Shown: positions 36,301-46,896, counted from the stretch's first letter. The stretch: 64,000 nucleotides of DNA from Elephas maximus indicus (GCF_024166365.1 NC_064834.1:51998001-52062000); one strand, 5' to 3'. The notes: a model not told the origin generated them from the sequence alone. Translations and numbers: made by a program.

Positions 36301-39268
36301 TTTGGGGGGCTGATATATTAGAAAACCTTTATGAGAATCAGGCAAAAAGTCTTAGGTAAAAAGGAAGGGGTAAAAAATACCATGCCTTTGATTCCAGGTT
36401 CCAAAACAATCTCCAAATACTATGTATAAATCCCTTTGAGTTTTCTATTTTCTAGTCACCTCTGGGCTGGACTATCACCTTGCCTGAGGCAGGGAATGCA
36501 TAAAGGGAACAATAGGGGCATCTGGCTGGCCTGTAGGCCTTCTGTTTAATATTTAAACATGCTGTAAAAAATGTAGAATAAATAATTACAGCTTAGTTCA
36601 ATAATCTTTTTTTTTTTTTTTTTATCTCCCCGCTATATCCAGACAAGTTATATCCTCATTGCTCATTGGTGCCAACATGAAGGGCATCAAGCCACCTGTT
36701 GGTGGCCTTTACCACCACCCACAACTCATCAGGTCCTTTGTTTTTCTCTCTCCTACTTCTATTCTGTGCCAAGGACACCTCTTCCCCCAACATGACTTCA
36801 GAATCCCCCTAGAAAACGGCTGACCGCACGTTCCTGCTCCCTGATCTAATTCATGAAATTATTTCTCTTTTTAATTCCAGTCCCAATTGCCAGAGTCTAA
36901 GACGACAGGGCTCTACCTTCCATCTCCATTTTTTTTCTATTCTCTTCAACTGAATTACGTACCTTGACTAAGGCCTCTAATGCATTTTCCTTAGGCAGAC
37001 CAGTAGACTCTTCCTCCTCACTAGTGATCAGTATTCCCAGGCACCACACCATCCCACATATTTATGCACACCATGGCCCAACACACTTATTTTTTTCTCT
37101 CTTGAAAATCTTCCTTCATATTCTTTACTCTGACCATCTTTACTTTCTTGACTAAAAGGCCATTTTTCCTGTCTCGTAGTTTGGACCATGTTTGAAATAA
37201 ATCACCTACACTGTCCCAGTCTGAGATTTTCATAGAAATGGGATTTGCTGGAATGAAGATTTGTCTAGGAATCTCTAAGGAGCTTAACCCAACTTTAGCC
37301 TCTTTATAACCATCAGTTATGTCTTGTTTTGTCTCAGTTATGATTCAGGTCTCCATACCTGCTGTCCTAGTAACTGCTCTCCTCCCTTATCACCACACCC
37401 CTGGCTCCCCTCCAGTTGTTTCCTGACATGCTAATCTTTTTTGCTTCTTGCATTACCTCCCCCCACAATCACATGCTCTTCTTTTCTCTGCCATAGCCGA
37501 CCTCCTCCCTTGAGCCTTTCTTGGGCTGTCCTTTGCTGTCTCAATTGCAAAGCTTTGTTCTTCTACATCTCCTGGCCATCCTTCCCCCACCCCCCCACCC
37601 CCCTCACCTCCCCCCATTGTTCTCCCTCATCTATGTGTGCCTCTGCTTCAGTTTTAAATCTGATAAATTTAGACCTGTTTAGTGCTAATACAGAGCCTAG
37701 CTAGAAAACCATTTATGAAAATTAGTAATACTCTCTGGTATCTTTAGCCTTGGGGTTAACCTACCCTCCTACTCAGTTTACTCTGTGGATAATCAGATGT
37801 CACAGGGAATATATACCTTGTAATGTCCTCGATGAGGTGCCTTGGTGGCACAGTGGTTAAGCGCTTGGTTGCAAACCGAAATGTCAGTGGTTGGAACCCA
37901 CCAGCTGCTCCGCTGGACAAAGATGTGGAAAGTCTGCTTCTGTAAAAATTTAGAGTCTTGAAAACCCTGGGGCAGTTTTACTCTGTACTATAGGGTCGCT
38001 ATGAGTCGGAATTTGATTCGATGGCAATAGGTTTGGTCTGATGTTCTGGGTGGTATCATTTACTCTGCAGGACTTCGTACACTTGCTTGTTATTAATATC
38101 ATTACTACTCTACCTGGGCTACTTTTATCTTCAAAGGGCCCAACAAGCTCTTTTATTAGCTATTCTTTATTCCCGGCCTGTGATAAAGGTCAGTATTGTT
38201 GAACAAGTTTAGAAAGAAGAGTCTTGCCAAGGTTGGAGAACTCGTCGTAGGTTTTCCAAAGCTTTGCCCATTACAGAAATTATCTTGAATCCAGAATTAC
38301 TTTGTTTTCCTCCATCCAGCAAAATGAACTGCCTACCCCAACAGTTCACAGAATCCCAGAGGTTAGAGGGAATATATAAGCATTTTGCCTCTTCACTCAG
38401 AAAGCTTCTGCCTTGTCAGCATCACTCATTCATCAGAGTCAAAGTCCAAAGTATTAGAAGCCAAAGCAGCCTGCTCTGAACCAGCAGTGGCTGAGGAAAC
38501 TCAGGCCCCTAGGCTGGGCCTCCTTTCTTCCGACTTTGCACTATTGCCAACTGTTGTGTTGGTACCCTCCGTCTCTCAGGGGTAACAAGGACAGTGGGGG
38601 AAAGGTGTGCTCCTTTGCTCACCTTTGTGAGAAACACAGCAAAAAGTTCAGTCTGGACTGTCTCCCCTCCCCACCCTAACACATACCCATATACACAGAG
38701 CTCTCAGGGCCTCAGACCAATACTTAGTGAAACTCTAGAATTTCCCAATATGAAATCTCTTCAAAACAATGGCACTTTCTCTTTAGCCATTTTACAGTCT
38801 CTTGAGAGAAACTACCAGTCTTCCTCCCGCAAAGGCTCCCAGATAGCCATGGTTCCCCAGATCCAGTGTTTCCCCAAATGTTTCTCTTGAAGTGTATGAG
38901 GAGATTTGTTTGGTTTAGAGTCGAAGGGGCTAGATTCACTTATTCATTCATTAGACAACAGAGAGCTTCTTCCAGGTTTGAGGTACTCTGCTAGGTAACA
39001 AGCATGCAAAGATCCCAAAGACAGCAGTTTGCCATTGAGCTCCATAACATCTCTTGCTTTTGTTCCAGGTGAGGGCTTCCACAACTACCACCACTCCTTT
39101 CCCTACGACTACGCCACCAGCGAGTACCGTTGGCACATCAACTTCACCACCTTCTTCATCGACTGCATGGCTGCCCTCGGTCTGGCTTATGACCGAAAAA
39201 AAGTGTCCAAGGCCGCCATCCTGGCCAGGGTTAAGAGAACTGGAGATGGAAGTTACAAGAGTGGCTGA
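27347..39268 (+). CDS. SCD: Stearoyl-CoA desaturase (acyl-CoA delta-9 desaturase), complete six-exon coding region
   Basis: Joined coding segments are 27347-27373, 27894-28176, 32462-32592, 34123-34328, 35823-36055 and 39069-39268: 1080 bases, 359 residues plus stop, equal in length to human SCD. The enzyme is a di-iron ER membrane protein that puts a cis double bond at carbon 9 of palmitoyl- and stearoyl-CoA, using cytochrome b5, its reductase and O2. All histidine-box ligands are present: H120 and H125 (HRLWSH), H157, H160 and H161 (HRVHH), H269 (NSAAH), and H298, H301 and H302 (HNYHH). Hydrophobic segments lie near residues 72-92, 98-118, 218-238 and 250-270, fitting four transmembrane helices. 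The start is the first ATG for more than 400 bases and encodes MPAHLLQEE as in the family. No frameshift or stop interrupts it. Paralogues such as SCD5 are excluded by the N-terminal sequence and the close match throughout. Confidence 0.97.
27374..27893 (+). other. SCD: SCD intron 1 (520 bases)
   Basis: GT...AG intron between codons 9 and 10. No repeat recognised. The first 100 bases belong to the CpG island. A C/T-rich stretch precedes the acceptor. Confidence 0.93.
27894..28176 (+). CDS. SCD: SCD coding exon 2 (residues 10-104, N-terminal cytosolic region and first membrane segment)
   Basis: Acceptor cttccag, donor gtaagc; 283 bases ending at phase 1, with Gly104 split across the intron. 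The exon encodes the Ser/Thr-rich start ([11 protein letters not shown]), an acidic and charged stretch ([23 protein letters not shown]), and the first hydrophobic segment around [16 protein letters not shown]. In known SCD the N-terminal 60 or so residues act as a degradation signal for rapid turnover. Here the first residue of the exon is Met (M10), while human has Ile at this position. Confidence 0.97.
28310..28364 (+). mobile_element. AfroSINE tail fragment
   Basis: Only the 3' part remains: catagggctgctatgagtca, gaatggactcaacagtaatg, agtttg. It lies in SCD intron 2, about 135 bases after the exon 2 donor. Confidence 0.75.
29296..29466 (-). mobile_element. AfroSINE with target duplication
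   Basis: Short form, little diverged. Flanks repeat aagagcagacca on both sides. It lies in SCD intron 2. Confidence 0.94.
30397..30608 (+). mobile_element. AfroSINE (long form)
   Basis: Head agccctggtgatgcagtggt, middle aaagatgtggcagtctgctt, tail ggcaatggttctggttttt. Flanks share ttgataggc. It lies in SCD intron 2. Confidence 0.94.
31465..31640 (+). repeat. MIR SINE
   Basis: Pattern tttcaaaccatagctccatt, aacatttaacctctctgagc, gaggatattaatattactta. Confidence 0.7.
31982..32205. repeat. Direct tandem duplication, 112-bp unit
   Basis: aggtcagaggaggtag begins at 31982 and again at 32094. Both units carry agtgtcccaccagactcag and cccatactctcc with few differences. It lies in SCD intron 2, 260 bases above exon 3. 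Confidence 0.92.
32462..32592 (+). CDS. SCD: SCD coding exon 3 (residues 104-147, first histidine box)
   Basis: Acceptor ...tcctggcag, donor gtgaga; 131 bases, which I recall as the length of the matching human exon. It encodes [20 protein letters not shown] and continues through [12 protein letters not shown] to NTMAFQ. H120 and H125 of the HRLWSH motif are metal ligands in solved SCD structures. A run of eleven C residues sits in the polypyrimidine tract just upstream of the acceptor. Confidence 0.97.
33040..33345 (-). repeat. MIR SINE split by an AfroSINE
   Basis: Reversed MIR: attgttctagcacctggcat, atcctcacaacagtcttagg, and after the SINE gatgaggaaactgagtcact. Confidence 0.75.
33161..33314 (+). 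mobile_element. AfroSINE (short form)
   Basis: Head ccctcgtggtgtagtggtta, tail ggcaatgggtttt. The MIR sequence tacagatg is repeated at both ends, marking the insertion. It lies in SCD intron 3. Confidence 0.94.
34123..34328 (+). CDS. SCD: SCD coding exon 4 (residues 148-216, second histidine box)
   Basis: Acceptor ccctccag, donor gtgagt; 206 bases entering at phase 0 and leaving with codon 216 split two plus one. It encodes [20 protein letters not shown] and then [17 protein letters not shown], including ligands H157, H160 and H161. Position 159 is Val where human has Ala, and position 167 is Asp where human has His. Neither is a metal ligand, and Asp at 167 is common in other delta-9 desaturases. 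Confidence 0.97.
34329..35822 (+). other. SCD: SCD intron 4 (1494 bases)
   Basis: GT...AG intron with a TAG acceptor. It contains a MIR at about 35535-35660 and otherwise unremarkable unique sequence. Confidence 0.93.
35535..35660 (+). repeat. MIR SINE
   Basis: Pattern agagcagtggatttagagtc, tggttcctagtggtatgatc, gtcatttaacctctccttgt. It lies in SCD intron 4. Confidence 0.75.
35823..36055 (+). CDS. SCD: SCD coding exon 5 (residues 216-294, third and fourth membrane segments)
   Basis: Acceptor ctttccacgtag, donor gtaagt; 233 bases. The first base completes codon 216 as AAA (Lys; Arg in human). It encodes [20 protein letters not shown], a loop, then [20 protein letters not shown] followed by H269, and the GYRPYDKN motif. 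It ends at Gly294 (split codon). Residue 293 is Ala where human has Val, immediately before the third histidine box. Confidence 0.97.
36163..36309 (-). mobile_element. Non-autonomous RTE-derived element
   Basis: Reversed copy of the same composite as 13333-13583: tail gctgttagctgctgtag, then cgctgcctggtcctgagcca, ccccatgattgattg, and tgtgatccataggatttttg. It lies in SCD intron 5, close to the exon 5 donor. Confidence 0.75.
37584..37615 (-). other. Potential G-quadruplex tract
   Basis: The plus strand has four C runs of five to seven bases separated by one to six bases. The minus strand can therefore form a G-quadruplex. It lies in SCD intron 5, on the strand used as template. Confidence 0.6.
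37836..38039 (+). mobile_element. AfroSINE (long form)
   Basis: Head ccttggtggcacagtggtta, middle aaagatgtggaaagtctgct, tail ggcaataggtttggtctg. It lies in SCD intron 5. Confidence 0.94.
39069..39268 (+). CDS. SCD: SCD coding exon 6 (residues 294-359, third histidine box and C-terminus)
   Basis: Acceptor tgttccag; 200 coding bases to the TGA at 39266-39268. It encodes [20 protein letters not shown] with H298, H301 and H302, the [20 protein letters not shown] segment, and a basic tail ending GDGSYKSG. The exon continues into a long 3' UTR. Confidence 0.97.
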
Positions 39269-41735
39269 GTTTTGAGTCCCTCAGGTTCCTTTTTCAAAAG
39301 CCAGTGGGGCAGAGGTTTAATGTTCTGTTTATCAACTACTGAATAATGCTAACACGATGCTAAAGATGATGACATTAACCCATTCCAGTACAGCATTCTT
39401 TTAAAAATGCAAAAGTATTGAAAGCCAACAACTCTGCCTTGATGATGCTAAGCTGATATTCTCATTTCTTCTCTCCCTTCTAGTTCCATTGTCCATCTCT
39501 TTGCTTTATTCTTATCACCTTCCTTTCTCTTCTCCCTCATTGCCTCCCAGGCAAGCAGCTGGTCAGTCAAATTTCCAAAGCGTAGACAACCTTTCTATAG
39601 TTGATTATCTTCAGCTCAGGCTTTTGCTAGTTGGAATAGAAAATTATTTGGCACAAGGCTTTTCTAAGCAGGTAGATCATCAGGGGAGAGAGGGAGCATA
39701 CATAGCACAGTCAATAAATAAGGATGGGAATGGGGTGAGAAACAAGGCAAGAGGAATCTCCTGCCATGCTCAGATCTACAACTGCGTATCTAGTGAGGAC
39801 TTCAAGCCCCACCACACAGCATGCTTCCTTTCTCTCCTGACTGAGCAGGGAATGGCCCTGGAGCTTGGCAATACTAGAACACAAAAGCAAGTTTCAAGGT
39901 TTTGATATGGTTTAGGCTAGGGATAAAGAAAAAGCTTTTAGTTTGCAGTAAAATTGGTCTCTGCTGGGGAAGGATTTTTTTTTTTTTTTTCCCTTCCCTT
40001 ACATAACAGGAAGATTTCTTATTTCATGTAACAAGAAGTCTTGAGATTGGATGTCTCCAGAATTAGTGAATCTAGCAGCTTATGGAATCATCAAAGTTCT
40101 TTCATCTTTCTGCCCTGCCATCATTAGAATATTGGTCAGCTCCACTCGTAATTTCAAGATGGCTGTAGCATTTCCAAACATCCAAAAAAGGAAGCATTTT
40201 AGGAGGTGAAGTTGGGCCAAATATTTTATATACATGTATATACTTTGCTTGGAGCACTAAAATATTTCACTTAGAGGGAGCCCTAAAAGAGGGATACTTG
40301 AAGAAACTTTGAAGGAGTTGTCTCCTTCCCCATTACTGCTAGACAGAGGATGGAGGGCTTAAGGGGCAGAATCTGTAGGCAGTTCCTTAGAGGTAACTTT
40401 ATAAAGGAAGGCCTCTAAGAACACATTGCCAGGGGATTCAGAAGGTTTCTGAGTATGCTATTGGGTGTCCTGATTTAAAAAATAGTTATACAAACAAGTT
40501 AGATTCATTAATTTGATTTCTCCTTGGAATGGGTAAAAACGTCTCCCCTGTATCACCGCCTTTTACTCTTTCCTTGCTCTGTTAACATCTAGCCTAGAGT
40601 ATAGAACTCCTGGGGGACGAGGCAGGAATCCCTTTGATTCTTGTTTCCTGGTTTTTCCCCTTCCGTCCCTGTCTCTCTCTTCCCTGACATTGCCTTCTTT
40701 CTCTGGACAGGTAGCCTTCTTTGTATTGACCCAGAGGTCGGATGGCTCTTGGTGTTCAGGTAGTTCCCTCTCCTACAGACAGAAATGCTCAGGGTCACTG
40801 AACCACTGTTTCTCCTTACACAAAGCAGCTAGCCGCTATTTTCATTTGGCCTCCAGGGTGATTCCACCTTACACCCCTGCATTCCCCTGCCACACTGATG
40901 ACTCAAGACAGGGCTAGCAAACCATACTAGAAACGTCCTTAGCTCAGAGAGGCTCTCTCTCATAAGGCACAGCCAAGCCAAATGCCCGTGCTGTGCCAGT
41001 GAACCAGCCATAGAGGAAAAGAGGGTTTGTTTTCAGTCTCCCGTGTCAGGGTCAGAACCAGTGAGCAGGCTGGATGCCCCCTGCTTGCTCAGTAAATCTG
41101 CCCAGTCTGAGTCAGTGCTCCCAGCTGACAGTACAGTGCTTGCAGAAGTAGGAGGGAGCCTGGTCTTCACTGGGGATATGCAAGAAGCAAAAGCGAGTTC
41201 CAAACTGCCTCACTTTGAAGGGAGGCCCTGTTCCCTGGAATGAGGGTGTGCTGCAAAGCTTCCACAGGGACTCGGATCTGAGATACCATGAAACTTGCTG
41301 AACAGACTCTTAAGCAAACCAGCATTCTCCACAACACAGTCTAGGGCAGACAATAGCATAGAATACGTCTGAAACAAAATATCAGTGCTTTGAGAACTTT
41401 GGAACACTCCTGTCCCTGTACCTCAGTAGTTAATGCAGAAACTTGACTTTTTACTCTGATTGCAATTATACAACACCAAATACTCTGTCCCCTGTTAAGC
41501 CCCAATGGTGGAAGGGAAGACATCCTTTTTTCTTCTGTTAATTGAATAGAGGCTACAGGGGTTAGCCTGCACTCCAGGCATCCTATTTTTTGAGCTGATC
41601 ATCTCAGTCAGAAAGAATTGAATGGAAAATCACTAGTTTAGATCTGCTGGCCTATGTGCACCTACCCCTTGGAAATCTCTGTCGGGTGGTTTTAATCCCA
41701 CAGGTTATCAGGTGCCTGCTTTATAGCATAAGAAC

Positions 41736-41741
41736 AATAAA
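41736..41741 (+). terminator. SCD: Proximal poly(A) signal of SCD
   Basis: AATAAA is followed about 25 bases later by a GT-rich stretch (ctgtgttcatgg). Cleavage here would give an mRNA of about 3.9 kb, equal to the shorter SCD transcript reported in human tissues. Confidence 0.6.
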
Positions 41742-42424
41742 AACAACTTTCTCTTCTAACTGTGTTCATGGATCTGATCCATACTATGATGCTACACAAG
41801 GCTGGGCCAAGTTCCTCAGGCTGAGGGCCCCAGTGCGTATGGGGGTGTGTAGGTGGGGGTATATCTGCCAAATAAGGAACACTATTTTGAAGATTCTAAA
41901 AGCTCAATTCAAGTAACACATTAATGATCCAGAAACTCACAGCTGATCAAGAGTCTGAATTTCTCACAGCCCTTGCTTTGTGGGTGTGCTGACAACTTAC
42001 TTGGGTGCCTTACATCTTTTCTAATCAGTGTCGCATATGAGCCTACCCTCTGCTCCTTCCCCTTGCTCCCTCTGTGGCGGTCCTTTGCACCTGAGAGATT
42101 ACAGAAGTGGGTGGCGGAAAAAGGGGCCTGCCTGGAGAATTTTCAGTATAGCTATTTGCAGGATTCCCTTCTGGGCTTCATTCTGGAAACTCTTCTTAGG
42201 GCTGTTCTATTACTGAGTGCCCATATTTGATGGAGGGTGGAAGTAATTTGAATGTATTGGATTTATAATTTTTTTAGATTAAAATATGGTGGTAGCATTT
42301 AAAATGGAAAATTTTCTCCTTGGTTTGCTAGTATCCTGAGTGTATTCTCTGTAAGTGTAACTCGAATGGGTCAGCATGAGAGGTTGAAGAAACCAATGTG
42401 GCAATGTTACGCTGGTGGTCAAGG

Positions 42425-42585
42425 CCAGGACCTCTCCTACCACTGTGCCACTGACTTGCTATGTGACTCTGGGCAAGTCACTTAACTACAATGTGCCTCA
42501 GTTTTCCTTCTGTTAAAATGGGGATAATAATACTGACCTACCTCAAAGGGCAGTTTTGAGGAGTGAGTAATGCTTTTTATAAAGC
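42425..42585 (+). repeat. MIR SINE in the SCD 3' UTR
   Basis: It contains the MIR core pattern: ctatgtgactctgggcaagt, cttaacta, cctcagtttt, and aaatggggataataatactg. It lies only in the long 3' UTR form, between the two poly(A) signals. Confidence 0.8.
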
Positions 42586-42944
42586 ATCTTGGGATCTTTT
42601 GGCAGAGGAATTCTCTTAAGTCCTGAGTTTTTTTTAATAGCAGCAGTATCCACCGTGAACTTAACATGTCCATGTCCTGAATGGTATCATTAGTCTCTAT
42701 GGTTTTTTCCAAGGGATCGAATGAGTCCATTGGATAGGTGGTGGATGACTAGCCACACAAAGTTTGAGAGTGCATAAACTCATTGCCATGGATACATACA
42801 CAAGGTACCTTTCCTTGACTGGATGGGATTTTTCCCTTTTTATGTGGGATAGTAGTTATTTGTGACCTAAGATAATTTTGGAATAATTTCTATTAATATC
42901 AACTCTGAAGCTAGCTGTACTGATCTGAGACTGTGTTTGTTCAT

Positions 42945-42950
42945 AATAAA
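42945..42950 (+). terminator. SCD: Distal poly(A) signal of SCD
   Basis: AATAAA is followed by a GT-rich element (ttgtactttgtgtctggg) 20-35 bases downstream. Use of this site gives an mRNA of about 5.2 kb, the major SCD size in human. SINE and L1 insertions resume within 500 bases beyond it. Confidence 0.8.
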
Positions 42951-43446
42951 GGTGAAGTGAATCTGATTGTACTTTGTGTCTGGGAGTTTTTTGGCTGAGA
43001 TTCAAAGTCCCCTGCTCCTCCTGGGATTTATCTCTATGGTCAGGTACCCTATCCGGGACCTGTACCTTTAAGAGTAAAAAAGAAGTAAAGGCTATGACAG
43101 TTGACTCATACCCCAGTAACCTGCCCTGCCCTGACTAAGGGTTACTTTAGGTCAAATTCTGGGCCTCAACAGCAGGAAGCCAGGAGTGTCTAAATCAAAC
43201 GCAGTAACACTAGCTGGCACCTCCACCCTGGGGAAATGCCAGGGCTCTCGACTGTCATGTGGTTACATGAACTCCAGATAAAGATACCAAGAAAGGGAGA
43301 ATATTTGGAGAAGCACTCTCTGAGAAAGCAGTTCTTCACCTGCAGCTCAGGTTGAGCAATCCAGCTCATTCCTTCCTGTTTCTGAAATGTAGTTGCCTCC
43401 AGGGAATAAAATGGCTTCCTGGGAATGCTGACCCTCCACAGCAGGA

Positions 43447-43610
43447 AAAACCAAACCAAACCCAGTGCTGTTGAGTTGATTCCTCATAGCGACCCTATAG
43501 GACAGAGCAGAACTGCCCCACAGGGCTTCCAAGGAGCACCTGGCAGATTCGAACTGCCAACCCTTTGGTTAGCAGCCGTAGCACTTAACCACTACGCCAC
43601 CAGGGTTTCC
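43447..43610 (-). mobile_element. AfroSINE with target duplication
   Basis: Short form. Flanks ccacagcaggaaaaa and ccacagcaagaaaaa differ at one base. It lies about 480 bases beyond the SCD distal poly(A) site. Confidence 0.94.
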
Positions 43611-44280
43611 ACAGCAAGAAAAAGGGAAATATAATCCAAGGGAAGGTTTGTAAGTTCCTAGGGTAGAAAAGGTTTCATGATCCATCTCCATAAAGTAGAA
43701 AAGACTTGCTTTTACTACTCACCTGAAAGTCCTCGTGTAAAAAAGAGAAAGGCAGACTTTTTGCAGTTTGAGGAAGCAGTATACTCCCGCAGGAGCCACT
43801 TTGACCAATACCTGAACTTCTAAGACCTCCGAGAACCAGCTCTTCTGGTTCACCTCACTTTCTATTCTAAGGTTGTCCTCCCTTTGGACTAAAATCAGCA
43901 CTGTCAGTAATTCTGAATACCCCAAAATGAAAGTCTTTATTCACCAAAGTTTTGCCAGACCTTAATAACTGCAATTGATGGTGTCTTCTTCAATGATGAA
44001 TTTCTGGCTTTCCACCTTTAGCCTCTTTCCCTCTTTATTTTTTTTTAAAGTGTTCAGGCCGAATTATTTTTTCAATTGTTCTTTATCTGCACTGTTCCTT
44101 CCAAGTCCCTACTTTGTTGACCTTTAACTGGCATCCAGTTTAAACTGTTTATCCTCACAGTGCTCTGCTACTTTCTCTTCATTTCCTATTTCACACTTGG
44201 CTGTCCTTACTCTGATTAAAACATACCACTAAGCTTCCTCCAGACAACCTCTATTATTTCGTATACTTGTTACTTCATCC

Positions 44281-44411
44281 TGTGGGAGAAAGATGTGGCA
44301 GTCTGCTTCTGTAAAGATTACAGCCTTGAAAACCCTATGGGGCCGTTCAACTCTGTTTTACAGGGTTATTATGAGTCGGAATTAACTCGATGATAACAGG
44401 TTTGGATTTTT
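44281..44411 (+). mobile_element. AfroSINE, 5' truncated
   Basis: It starts at gtgggagaaagatgtggcag and lacks the tRNA-like head. Tail gataacaggtttggatttt. Confidence 0.88.
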
Positions 44412-44619
44412 TGGTACTTTGTCTTGGGGCTTTTTTCTTATTCCTCTTTGCAAACGTTCCAAAAATGAAGAGGACGGGGACAGGCCTTAGACCTGGAAAA
44501 GAGCTGATTAATATGTCCAGCTGAATTCAAGAGTGAGAGCAAAAGGGAATAAATCAATGAGCTTACCTGTAAGGATGAGTTATAAAATAAGAACTGCTAG
44601 GGGAAAAGTAATGAACTGT

Positions 44620-45450
44620 TTTTGACATGTTTTGTATGGAAGGGATAAAGAGGTTAAGTCTTGTTTAGGGACCCAGATTTAACCATTAGGACAACTCAGT
44701 CAATTGGCATAATATAGTTCACAAAGTTCACGTTCTGCATCCTAGTGAAGTAAGTAGCATCTGGGATCTTAAAAGCTTGCTAGCGGTCCTCTAAGATACA
44801 ACTATTGGTGTCTACTCGTTAGGAGCAAAAGAGTAAGAAGTCATCCAAAATCTCAGAGAAGAAACAAGTCTACAAGGCTGATAGCCTACACAAGCCAGGG
44901 CCTCATCTACTCTGCGACCAATAGAACTAGATGGTACCTGGCTGTCACCATTGACTATTCTTACTGGGGTCACAAGAGATGGTCCTGGATAGAAAGGAAG
45001 AAAAATGTAGAACAAAACTCAAATTCTTAAAGAAGTCCAGACTAACAGGACCAGTTGTGACCAGAGGACTCCCTGTCGCCTTGGGACACTCTTTAAACCA
45101 GGAACCAAAACTATTTCTTGAGATCACCTTTCAGCAAAATAGCAGAGTGGCACACCAAATAAAGGATATTACCTATAAGAACGATGCTCTACTAAAAAAA
45201 CATCTTTATGAGACCAAAAGGTCAACATTTACTCTAAAGCAAAGATGAGAAAATAAAGGGACAGAGAAACTAGAGTACTGGAAATGGAACAACCAGAACA
45301 CATTCAAAGAGAATGCTGACAAGGGTAAAGAAAATGTGAAAAATGTAACTAACGTCACTGAACAATTTGTGTGCAAGTTGTCAAATGAGAACCTAACTTG
45401 CTGTGTAAACTTTCACCAAAAACACAATAAAATATGAAAAAAAAAAAAAA
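44620..45450 (+). mobile_element. L1 3' UTR with poly(A) end
   Basis: It shares blocks with 53,400-54,090 (gatcttaaaagcttg; aactagatggtacctggctg; aaaaatgtagaacaaaa) and ends ctttcaccaaaaacacaata followed by A residues. Confidence 0.8.
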
Positions 45451-45576
45451 AGATTTAACCATTGGACAAAAGGACACACACATTAAGCTAATAATAGAGA
45501 AGAAAGAGCATAGAAACAAAATTCCTGATGCTCCATAGCTACCAGTTTTTCCCCTCCTCCCTAGAAGACCAGGATA

Positions 45577-45752
45577 AAACAAAAACAAAAGCCAAACCCA
45601 TTGCTAACCAGTCAATTCCAACTCATAGCCACCCTATAGGACAGAGTAGAACTGCTCCACAGGGTTTCGAAGGAGCTACTAGTGAATTTGAACTGCCGAT
45701 CTTTTGGTTAGCAGTCAAGCTCTTAACTACTGCACTACCAGGGCTCCTAGGA
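45577..45752 (-). mobile_element. AfroSINE with target duplication
   Basis: Short form. agaagaccaggata occurs on both sides (about 45563 and 45755). Confidence 0.93.
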
Positions 45753-45776
45753 TAGAAGACCAGGATAGACCCTAGA

Positions 45777-46896
45777 AATGCCTGCCAGGACATTTAACCA
45801 AGAAATAGAAATAAAAGGCATCCAGATTGGAAAGGAAGAAGTAAAACTATCTCCATCTGCCAGTTCACCTCACTTACCTCCATTTGATGACATCACCTTG
45901 TACACAGAAAATCCTAAAGAATATGCAAAAAACTATTAGAGCTAATAAATGAGTTTAGCAAGGTTGCAGGATACAGGATCAATATACAAAAATCAATTAT
46001 ATCTCTATACACTATCAATGAATAATTAGAGAATAAAACTAAAACAATTCTATTTATAATAACATCAAAAAGAATAAAATACTCAAGATTACATTTAACA
46101 AAAGAAGTGCATAAGACTTATACACTGAAAACTACAAAGCATTGTTGGGAGAAAGTAAGGACCTAAATAAATGGATTGGGAGGCTTAATATCGCGAAGAT
46201 GGCAGTACTGTACAAATTGATCTACATATTCAATGCAATCCCTATCATAATTCCAATTGCCTTTTTTAAAAAGTAATTTTATAATTGACAAGCTGATGCT
46301 AGAATTCATAAGGAAATGCAAAGGACCTAAAACAGCCAAGACAATCTCGAAAAAGAAGAAAGTTAGAAGGCTCATATTCTGATTTTAATACTACTTCAAA
46401 GGGTGAGTGAGTAATCAAGACAATGTGGTACTGGCATAATGGCAGACAGACGTATTTCAACGGAACAGAATTGAGAGGATAAGAAATAAACTCATATTTT
46501 CGGTCAATTGGTTTTCAACAAGGGTGCCTAAACAATTCAACAGGGAAAGAATAGTCTTTTCGGCAAATGGTGCTGAGATGACCAGATATCCACATGTAAA
46601 AGAATGAAGTTGGCCTGCTATCTTACACCATATACAAAAATTAATTCAAAATGGATCCGCTAAAACTATAAAACTCTTAGAGAAAAACATAAATGTAAAC
46701 CTTCATGGCCCTGGGTTAGGCAATGGTTTCTTAGATAGGACATCAAAACACAAGCAACAAAAGAAAAAAGACAAACTTGACTCCATCAAAATAAAAAAAT
46801 TGTTGTGCTTAAGAGTATTATCAAGAAAGTGAAATGGGAACCCACAGAACGGGAGAAAATATTTGCAAATCATCTATCTAATAAGGGACTATTCAT
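45777..46896 (+). mobile_element. L1 ORF2 remnant, first part
   Basis: Broken reverse transcriptase C-terminal region. The text ttaaccaagaaatagaaata and aaaggcatccagattggaaa encodes the usual [18 protein letters not shown]. It is cut by RTE and SINE insertions; the rest is at 47770-48190. Confidence 0.8.

Larger units (their letters stand above)
36056..39068 (+). other. SCD: SCD intron 5 (3013 bases)
   Basis: GT...AG intron. A minus-strand RTE-derived short element starts about 107 bases after the donor (36163-36309). A C-run cluster at 37584-37615 and a plus-strand AfroSINE at 37836-38039 follow. Confidence 0.93.
39269..42966 (+). other. SCD: SCD 3' UTR (about 3.7 kb, two poly(A) choices)
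   Basis: The UTR runs from the TGA to the distal poly(A) signal. Its length is close to the roughly 3.9 kb UTR of human SCD. It contains no AfroSINE, RTE or L1, in contrast to the introns and flanks, which suggests constraint; one old MIR lies near its end. Reading frames inside it, such as one of 138 codons from 39489, have no family resemblance. Confidence 0.8.

Noticed and set aside
39489-39905. Open frame of 138 codons after the SCD stop
   Set aside because: It lies in the 3' UTR, has no family resemblance and poor start context evidence.
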